NCBI GenBank assembly: GCA_015709495.1
Contig: CP054189.1
Location: forward strand, 2,170,001 to 2,234,000
Origin: Chthonomonadaceae bacterium
Lineage (GTDB): Bacteria > Armatimonadota > Fimbriimonadia > Fimbriimonadales > Fimbriimonadaceae
DNA: 64,000 bases
Direction of reading: 5' to 3'
The translations under genes were made by a program, and so were the position numbers. This document shows, piece by piece, positions 58,525 to 64,000 of this stretch (position 1 is the stretch's first letter; every line of letters starts with the position of its first letter). Below the pieces are notes generated by a model. It saw nothing but the letters and a program-made list of their open reading frames with translations. It searched no databases and had not been told where the DNA came from.

Positions 58525-61356
58525 TCATGGGTTCATCCATTTGATGCTGTGCTGGATGCCGAATCCGGACAAGAACGCAAGGTCATCATGATCTCCCATC
58601 GGCTCGCGATCGATCCCTGACCCACGGTAGCCCACGTGAAGGTTGTTGTCCGTCACTCCTTGGCCCCCATCGACCCAGCGATAGGCGTACAGAATCTCGC
58701 CTTCCCACCAGGCCGCAGCAATCGAAGACCTCGACTGCGTCCATTCGTCGTAGTATCGCTTGACGAGCCAGCCGCCGAAGGCCGTCTTGTCCGCGACCTG
58801 CATCGCCACATAGCCACAGGCCCAAGGGCTGTCCGCGCCCCGCAAGCCGACCGAGAAGAAGAGCACTCGCCCCGACTCGCCCGCATTCGGAGAAGCGTCG
58901 AACAGCAGGGTGCAACGGGCGTTTCCGGCAGCGCGTCCTTCCGCGCCTCCGACCCATTCAAGCTCTCCGACTTGGGCCAGGCCTTCGGGACGGAGGTCGT
59001 ATCGGCGAATCTGCCACCTGGACTTGCGCTCAGCGTCCTGATCTTGCGCCAAGCCGACGACGAGTTCGTTTCGTAGGGGGTCCTCAACGAGTCCCGGCGC
59101 AATTGTCGACTTCAAGCCGAGCGATTTCGTCGGCGGTAATGCGTGATCGCCCCGCAGCGGCCGATCGGGAAGCTCGATGTATTGCACCTCTTGGGAGATC
59201 GGGCTCCACAAGAACACGATGGGCCTTCCCCGAAACCTGCCGACCGTAGGAACGAGCCGCTTGTCAAGGTTCAGAACTCTTCGGCGCCGAAGGATGAGCG
59301 TGCCGTCCTTGATTGCGGCCGTTCGCAGGGCGACCCCGAGCGGCGTCTGGTAGACGAAGAGCAGTTCCTCGCCCCATTCGGCCCCGACAGGATCGCCAAT
59401 CACATCCTCCGACTCGATCGTCCATTCTTGGCTCCACTTCGTCGGGCTCTCCAAACGCCGCAAATAGAGGCCGCCGGGACGCACCTCAGAAATGTCCGGC
59501 GACTTGGGCGGATCGGCGTTCTTAGCATGACGAGCCGAGAGGAGGTAGGCGCTTCCCTTGGCCACGATCCACCAAGGAGCGGCCATCGTCTTGCCCACGG
59601 TGTCCCGCAGTCCGGCACTGGTCGAGTAAGCGTAGTTGATGTCGGCCTGAATGTGTTTCTCACCGAAGACCCCGTTCCAGTTCCAGTCGATGAGCGTCGT
59701 CGAACCGTTCTCCTTGAGTCGGTATCGGTATGGCCCCTTTTCGAGAAACTTGACCTTCTCATAGGGGAGCGGGAGCTCCTCGTCCAGATCGCCCTCGCGC
59801 AGTTCGAGCCCCCTGAACTCGCCAAAGCTGAAGCCGATCTTGAGGGGGTCGTCTTCGAGCGAATACGAGTACGCGTAGTTCATTAGGCTTCGGTAGATGG
59901 GGCAGTGGCTGGGACGCCAGAACCCCTGGTGATCGAGTCCGATCTGGTGGCCCAACTCGTGAACGAAGGTGGCGAACAAGGTGTTCTTTCCGCCCCCGGA
60001 ACCGCCCCCATCTCCGAGCTGATCCGCCTGACCGCCGCCATACGGGTTGAGTTGCATCCAATGCGCCATTCCGCGCCAGTTCGGCGGCAGGTACTTGTCT
60101 CGTAGCGCTTGCCAAGGCAATTTCTGGTCGTCTTTTTCAAGAACGTTGATCCAAATGGGGTGCAGTTGCCAGCCCGTCTTTCCGTTCTTGTTCGTCGCAG
60201 GTAGGCTCGCAAAGTACTCCACCGCCCGCTGGATTTCGCTCTTGGCCAGCCCTTCGTCGAGGTTGTCGAAGCGGGAGAGCAGACAAATGATGTCGACTTG
60301 CAGCGGGTCGCAACCAAGCGCTTTGAAGTCGAGCCCGCGATGCGATCCGATTTCCCAGCCATCGAGAAGCCCGTCCCGATCGGTGTCGGGGTCGAAAAGA
60401 TCGGTTCCGAGAGCTATCTCCTGTTCGTTAGGGATCCCGTCGCGATCCGAGTCCGCCTCTCCGGGCGATATCCTTCGATGCACCATGATGGCAAACGCTG
60501 TGTGCGGTTCAACTCCATAGCGGTACTCCACCAGGTCGTCGTCGCCGTCGGCATCCATGTCGGCGAAAAAGTAGTGGGAAGGCGACGCAGGCAAGTTCGA
60601 AACGAGGGGGATCGGCTGGCCGGCGTCGGGCTTGCTCGAATCGAAGACGCTTCCCCCGATCGCAGCGAGCGTGCCCTGCGCCGTAGGTCTTCCCGTCGCC
60701 GGGACCGGATTCAATCTCGCCAGTTCACGACCCTCGTACCGGAGTGTCCCGCCGAGCTCCAGCAACCAACCCGGCCGGAACGCCCCATCGCCCCCTGGCA
60801 GAGCTTCGCTGGGGCCCGCGAACCATGCGCCCTTGGGAAGTCGAACCCGACTGACCTTTCGATCTTTGAGCCGGATTGTGAAGCCTTCTTCCGCCCCGCG
60901 CGAATGGACCAACAGGACCTCGCCCGCCTGCAGCCAGCTCATCTCCGGGCCGCTTACCTTCTTCGGCAGCGAAGCCCAAGGCTCGTTGCTCCTGAACTTC
61001 CGGTCGCCAAAATCGCCTGCCAACACGAGTTCCGATCCGTCGAACAGCCCCAGCACATCGGCCTTCCCGTCGCCGTCGAAGTCCCCCGATACCGCCGCTT
61101 GGCAGTTCTTCCCCCAACCGGTCCTGGCTTGGAACCCAAAGCTCGGCTTCTGGCCCTCCACATTGAGAGACACGTCGATGATGCAGTCGCCCTCTGGATA
61201 GACGCAGAGGAGGTCCGCAAGCCCGTCGGCGTTCACGTCTCCGACGAGCGGAATCCTGGGCGGGGCGGCAAAGTTCAGCGCCCACGGAACCGCAGGCGCA
61301 AACACCGGGGCGGTCGGCGCGGCCCAACCGATCGCGAGGCAGCAGAAGGCCAACAT
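58525..61356 (-). CDS. Exported FG-GAP / thrombospondin-type-3 protein with metzincin-type protease motif
   Basis: A 943-residue exported protein. The signal peptide is MLAFCCLAIGWAAPTAP. FG-GAP-like calcium loops are DVNADGLADLL (40-50), DFDGDGKADVLG (92-103) and DMDADGDDDLVEY (266-278). Thrombospondin-type-3-like loops follow (DSDRDGIPNEQEIALGTD, DPDTDRDGLLDGWE; 302-336). The zinc motif HELGHQIGLDH is at 466-476, with a possible Met-turn SLMNY at 490-494. The C-terminal 350 residues look like a propeller. ATG 61356 is chosen because TAAACT lies seven bases upstream. It could be a secreted protease on surface polymers; substrate unknown. Confidence 0.82.
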   Translation of the reverse strand: MLAFCCLAIGWAAPTAPVFAPAVPWALNFAAPPRIPLVGDVNADGLADLLCVYPEGDCIIDVSLNVEGQKPSFGFQARTGWGKNCQAAVSGDFDGDGKADVLGLFDGSELVLAGDFGDRKFRSNEPWASLPKKVSGPEMSWLQAGEVLLVHSRGAEEGFTIRLKDRKVSRVRLPKGAWFAGPSEALPGGDGAFRPGWLLELGGTLRYEGRELARLNPVPATGRPTAQGTLAAIGGSVFDSSKPDAGQPIPLVSNLPASPSHYFFADMDADGDDDLVEYRYGVEPHTAFAIMVHRRISPGEADSDRDGIPNEQEIALGTDLFDPDTDRDGLLDGWEIGSHRGLDFKALGCDPLQVDIICLLSRFDNLDEGLAKSEIQRAVEYFASLPATNKNGKTGWQLHPIWINVLEKDDQKLPWQALRDKYLPPNWRGMAHWMQLNPYGGGQADQLGDGGGSGGGKNTLFATFVHELGHQIGLDHQGFWRPSHCPIYRSLMNYAYSYSLEDDPLKIGFSFGEFRGLELREGDLDEELPLPYEKVKFLEKGPYRYRLKENGSTTLIDWNWNGVFGEKHIQADINYAYSTSAGLRDTVGKTMAAPWWIVAKGSAYLLSARHAKNADPPKSPDISEVRPGGLYLRRLESPTKWSQEWTIESEDVIGDPVGAEWGEELLFVYQTPLGVALRTAAIKDGTLILRRRRVLNLDKRLVPTVGRFRGRPIVFLWSPISQEVQYIELPDRPLRGDHALPPTKSLGLKSTIAPGLVEDPLRNELVVGLAQDQDAERKSRWQIRRYDLRPEGLAQVGELEWVGGAEGRAAGNARCTLLFDASPNAGESGRVLFFSVGLRGADSPWACGYVAMQVADKTAFGGWLVKRYYDEWTQSRSSIAAAWWEGEILYAYRWVDGGQGVTDNNLHVGYRGSGIDREPMGDHDDLAFLSGFGIQHSIKWMNP

Positions 61357-61363
61357 GTGCGCC

Positions 61364-61369
61364 AGTTTA
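61364..61369 (-). promoter_or_regulatory. TAAACT -10 box of the metzincin-like gene
   Basis: TAAACT on the minus strand, seven bases before ATG 61356. It shortens the open frame by about 50 residues and exposes a signal peptide at the true start. Confidence 0.55.
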
Positions 61370-61435
61370 CAAAACCGAAGTCGCCGCCATACCGTACGAA
61401 AACGAAAACCTCTGGCGAGTTCGGTCTGAAAATCC

Positions 61436-62332
61436 CTACGCGAGGTTCTGCAGCATCCATTCCCGGTTGTTGGGAACCATTGCGGGATGCCAATCGTGGC
61501 CGATCTCATATCGAATGAGGTTCTTGGGTCCGGGCAAAGCGTCGAAGGTGGCTTGAACGCACTCAGGACGAACGGAGGGGTCCTTCAGGCCCATAGACAC
61601 CTGAGTCGGCACGCGGCAAAACGTGGCCATATTCACTGTATCGTAATAGGAGAGCGTGTGAAGGACTCGCTCCTTGCCGAGCGGAATCCCTTCGGCGAAG
61701 TCGAGAAGCTCCTTCAACGGGTAACGGTGGACAGGTTTGGAGAGCGTATGGCGGATCGCCGAAAGGAACGGCATGTCGGCGCAGACCACCTTCACGATCG
61801 GGCACAGCGCCCCGAGCCAGATGCTCATACCGCCGCCTTGGCTCATTCCCGCTGCCGCAATTCGGTCTTCGTCGACTTCAGGCTGCGCCTGCAACACCTT
61901 TGCCGCGAGGTAAGCGTTCTGGATCATCCGCCTGAAAACCCAAGTTCTGGGCTCCTCGGCCCCTTCGGCGAAGTAGCCCCGCGACACCTTGTACTCCTCC
62001 TGGTGAAAGGCGTCGTGGCCGTGGAAGTTGAAGCTGAGGCTGGCCATTCCTTGCCGGGTTCCGAAGCCGTTGGGAAGGACTGACTCCCGGCCATACGGCG
62101 CGAGCCACAGAAACGAAGGGCACCTGCGAACTCCTGGAGGAAACGCGAACCACCCCGACACGCTCTGGCCAAACATGCCTCGAAACGAGATCCGCTCGAC
62201 GTGGTGAGTGGGGTGCAGAGAGTCCGACTGGAACGAGCGATGGAAGTCCAACGGCTCGGCCATCGCTTCTTGGATCGCTTCGTCCCAGAACGCCTCGAAG
62301 TCGTCAGGAACGTAGGGTTCGAAAAGGCTCAT
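61436..62332 (-). CDS. Acetyl xylan esterase-like alpha/beta hydrolase
   Basis: A 298-residue alpha/beta hydrolase of the AXE1/cephalosporin deacetylase type. The N-terminus (FEPYVPDDFEAFWDEAI) is the family's typical 'F-W' start. Seen are ERISFRGMFGQSVSGWFAFP, the oxyanion region LNFHGHDAF-like, the nucleophile in AAAGMSQGGGMSIW, then the acid in SMGLKDPSVRPE and histidine in IGHDWHPAM. The substrate is presumably an acetylated sugar. ATG 62332 overlaps the NIL gene stop (ATGA). Confidence 0.85.
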   Translation of the reverse strand: MSLFEPYVPDDFEAFWDEAIQEAMAEPLDFHRSFQSDSLHPTHHVERISFRGMFGQSVSGWFAFPPGVRRCPSFLWLAPYGRESVLPNGFGTRQGMASLSFNFHGHDAFHQEEYKVSRGYFAEGAEEPRTWVFRRMIQNAYLAAKVLQAQPEVDEDRIAAAGMSQGGGMSIWLGALCPIVKVVCADMPFLSAIRHTLSKPVHRYPLKELLDFAEGIPLGKERVLHTLSYYDTVNMATFCRVPTQVSMGLKDPSVRPECVQATFDALPGPKNLIRYEIGHDWHPAMVPNNREWMLQNLA

Positions 62333-62571
62333 GCGCCGAGTGCGCGCTCGTGAGATTCGACGTGCAGACCGGTGGTCATGAGCCAAGCGATCGCCCGTTG
62401 AATCTCTTCGATCGGCCCATCGAGTTCGACCAGCGCCCAAGCGCGATCCTCGTCGATGCTGGCCTGCTTGATATTGACGACAACGTTGAAATCTCGGGCC
62501 AGCCGCCAAATCCAGGGCTGGCGTGCCGCCGAATTGGCGGCGACAAGGGTGACATCGACTTTGGCAACCAT
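62329..62571 (-). CDS. Stand-alone NIL-domain protein
   Basis: An 80-residue ferredoxin-fold protein: KVDVTLVAANSAARQPWIWRL, VVVNIKQASIDEDRAWALVEL and IQRAIAWLMTTGLHVE. It matches the NIL domain usually fused to the C-terminus of the methionine transport ATPase MetN or of ferredoxins, here alone. It precedes the acetyl esterase gene in a coupled pair and is divergent from leuA. Confidence 0.82.
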   Translation of the reverse strand: MVAKVDVTLVAANSAARQPWIWRLARDFNVVVNIKQASIDEDRAWALVELDGPIEEIQRAIAWLMTTGLHVESHERALGA

Positions 62572-62585
62572 GACTTTCCGCCGGG

Positions 62586-62591
62586 ATTGTA
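62586..62591 (-). promoter_or_regulatory. TACAAT -10 candidate for the NIL gene
   Basis: TACAAT on the minus strand, 14 bases before ATG 62571, with GGCGGAAAG between as a weak ribosome binding site. Confidence 0.45.
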
Positions 62592-62648
62592 CCGAACAGG
62601 GGCAGCGCCAGGGCGTCCCGTTCGCTACGAACTTTCGCGGACCGGACG

Positions 62649-62654
62649 TATAAT
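62649..62654 (+). promoter_or_regulatory. TATAAT -10 box of leuA
   Basis: Perfect TATAAT, 34 bases before ATG 62689. An ATG at 62653 overlaps the box, so translation from it is unlikely. Confidence 0.55.
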
Positions 62655-62688
62655 GAATCTGGAACTCCCCAAAACGAAAGAGGACATC

Positions 62689-63837
62689 ATGAGCCAGCGA
62701 GTCTACGTTTTCGACACTACTCTACGGGATGGCGAACAGAGTCCCGGCGTGCGACTCTCCACCGACGAAAAGCTGGAAATTGGCCGCCAACTGGTGCGGC
62801 TCGGCGTCGACGTTATCGAGGCCGGGTTCCCCATCAGCTCCCCCGGTGACTTCGAGGCTTGCCAAACTCTCGCCCGCGAACTGAAAGGGGTGACGATTTG
62901 CGGCCTGACCCGTGCGCGAGACAAGGATATCGAGGTCGCGGGCGAAGCGCTGAGGGGCGCAGAGAGGCCGCGGATCCACACGGGGCTCGGAGTCTCCGAC
63001 AACCACCTTCAATTCAAGCTGAAGATGAGCCGAGATGAGGCCCTCGAAACCGGCGTCAAAGCGGTCAGGCTCGCCCGTCAGTTCGCCGACGACGTGGAGT
63101 ACTTCATGGAAGACTCCGGGCGAGCGGACCGAGACTACGTCTACCGCGTGGTCGAGAACGTCATCGCCGCGGGAGCGACCGTCGTCAACGTGCCCGACAC
63201 GACCGGCTACACCTACCCCGAGGAGTACCGCTCACTAATCCAGGGCATCATCGAAAACGTCCCCAACAGCGACAAAGCGATCTTCTCGTGCCATTGCCAC
63301 AACGACCTCGGCATGGCGACAGCGAACACGCTCGGAGGGGTGCTGGGCGGCGCGAGACAGGTCGAGGTGACGGTCAACGGCATCGGCGAGCGGGCTGGAA
63401 ACACTTCGCTCGAAGAGGTCGTCATGGCGCTCGTGATCCGCAAGGACTACTTCGAATGCGAGACCGGCATCGACTCCCACCTCCTCCTGGAAACGTCCAA
63501 GCTGGTTTCACGGCTGACCGGGATGATGGTCCAGCGCAACAAGGCGGTGGTGGGCGCGAACGCCTACGCTCACTCGAGCGGAATTCACCAAGACGGGGTT
63601 CTAAAGGAGCGAACCACCTACGAGATCATCGATCCCCACCTCGTCGGCGCGGAAAAGAGCGAGATCATCCTGACGGCGCGGTCGGGTAGGCACGGGCTCA
63701 AGCACCGTCTGGCGGAGATGGGGTTCAGCTTCAGCGATAGCCGGTTCGAGGACATCTACGAAGAGTTCCTCAAGGTGGCGGACGAGAAGAAAGAGGTCAC
63801 GTCCGAGGACTTGCAGGAACTTGTGGGGGCGAGCTAA
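62689..63837 (+). CDS. leuA: 2-isopropylmalate synthase-type enzyme, without regulatory domain
   Basis: A 382-residue DRE-TIM metallolyase that condenses acetyl-CoA with 2-ketoisovalerate in leucine synthesis. The barrel begins [19 protein letters not shown], with [29 protein letters not shown] and [17 protein letters not shown], then [20 protein letters not shown]. The linker [21 protein letters not shown] is present but the C-terminal leucine-binding domain (about 120 residues) is absent. GAGG lies before ATG 62689. Alternatives within the family (homocitrate or citramalate synthase) are possible. Confidence 0.9.
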   Translation: MSQRVYVFDTTLRDGEQSPGVRLSTDEKLEIGRQLVRLGVDVIEAGFPISSPGDFEACQTLARELKGVTICGLTRARDKDIEVAGEALRGAERPRIHTGLGVSDNHLQFKLKMSRDEALETGVKAVRLARQFADDVEYFMEDSGRADRDYVYRVVENVIAAGATVVNVPDTTGYTYPEEYRSLIQGIIENVPNSDKAIFSCHCHNDLGMATANTLGGVLGGARQVEVTVNGIGERAGNTSLEEVVMALVIRKDYFECETGIDSHLLLETSKLVSRLTGMMVQRNKAVVGANAYAHSSGIHQDGVLKERTTYEIIDPHLVGAEKSEIILTARSGRHGLKHRLAEMGFSFSDSRFEDIYEEFLKVADEKKEVTSEDLQELVGAS

Positions 63838-64000
63838 CTTGCCGTTGTTGGGTCGCCCTGGCGAAGGGAACGTAGCGGGTGGGTTCGCCAGGATAGGCTG
63901 ATGGGTCGTGCCGTTTGTCTCGGATGTATAGGCCCTTTCCCTCCCATAGCGGCGGGTGGTCCTCCTTGCGGCCCAATTTGGGTACCACCCCAAACTTGCT
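63838..64000 (+). other. Gene-free end of window with a family A repeat
   Basis: No supportable gene. GGGTACCACCCCAAACTTG at about 63980-63998 matches the forward family A unit, cut by the window edge. Confidence 0.6.

Noticed and set aside
60298-61518. 406-residue plus-strand frame opposite the metzincin-like gene
   Set aside because: Shadow frame; the minus strand has a signal peptide, zinc motif and a -10 box at its start.
62350-62688. Longer N-terminal extension of LeuA (frame open from 62350, or ATG 62653)
   Set aside because: The extension overlaps the divergent NIL gene and the TATAAT box; the family starts at the [13 protein letters not shown] region just after 62689.

Overview
The window is a GC-rich chromosomal stretch from a free-living diderm bacterium. 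The best fit is Armatimonadota, probably class Fimbriimonadia. The clues are two secreted pseudopilins that share a nearly invariant N-terminal block ([13 protein letters not shown], then FPVFAQAK), a PEP-CTERM protein, Kdo/outer-membrane genes (kdsA, an OstA/LptD-like protein, a LolA-like protein) and many genes with a TANNNT box 6-10 bases before the start codon. No rRNA, tRNA, transposase, integrase or CRISPR array was seen. The taxonomic call is inference from these traits, not from a marker gene.

Layout. 1-2404: ferrous iron uptake, with a partial feoA and a FeoB split into two coupled genes. 2471-5013: small hypothetical, nadC, birA, membrane protein. 5331-9692: a giant secreted SBBP/Ig-like repeat protein ending at a strong terminator. 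9805-14334: gpmA, DinB, dihydroorotase, Mrp ATPase and small unknowns. 14385-18005: two ECF sigma factors, an anti-sigma factor and a DUF4446 protein. 18105-20841: signal peptidase I, Nudix hydrolase, sugar epimerase-like TIM barrel, M48 protease. 21103-24941: a type IV pilus/pseudopilin operon. 24975-28889: EI24 protein, trpB, an AraC regulator and asd. 34937 down to 28886 (minus strand): a tightly overlapped operon of ECF sigma, anti-sigma, membrane protein, GlnD and two TrkA-type proteins. 35072-40865: OstA/LptD-like protein, then a debranching enzyme / Gfo-Idh oxidoreductase / aldo-keto reductase operon. 41164-43675: pseudopilin, small lipoprotein, purF. 43676-47477: a gene-poor, repeat-rich zone holding a PHP-domain protein and one apparently broken gene. 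47478-52559 (minus): DUF4870 protein, an intact FeoA/FeoB pair, LolA-like protein, PduO-type adenosyltransferase, WecG-type glycosyltransferase. 52782-58426: second pseudopilin, SdhB, DsbD, kdsA, PEP-CTERM protein. 58525-63837: a metzincin-like FG-GAP protein, acetyl xylan esterase-like hydrolase, NIL-domain protein and, divergently, a short LeuA.

Recurring organisation. Genes inside operons very often overlap by exactly four bases (ATGA, GTGA or TTGA), implying translational coupling. First genes of transcription units for housekeeping functions mostly lack a Shine-Dalgarno sequence and carry a TANNNT hexamer immediately upstream, suggesting leaderless mRNAs. Pilin-like, PEP-CTERM and sigma-factor genes instead have longer leaders with a clear ribosome binding site. 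The most unusual material is this leaderless architecture, the split FeoB, the 70-bp tandem palindrome array with its inverted relatives (46.1-47.3 kb), and the sigma/anti-sigma/GlnD/TrkA operon. No wholly new defence or biosynthetic system was recognised.
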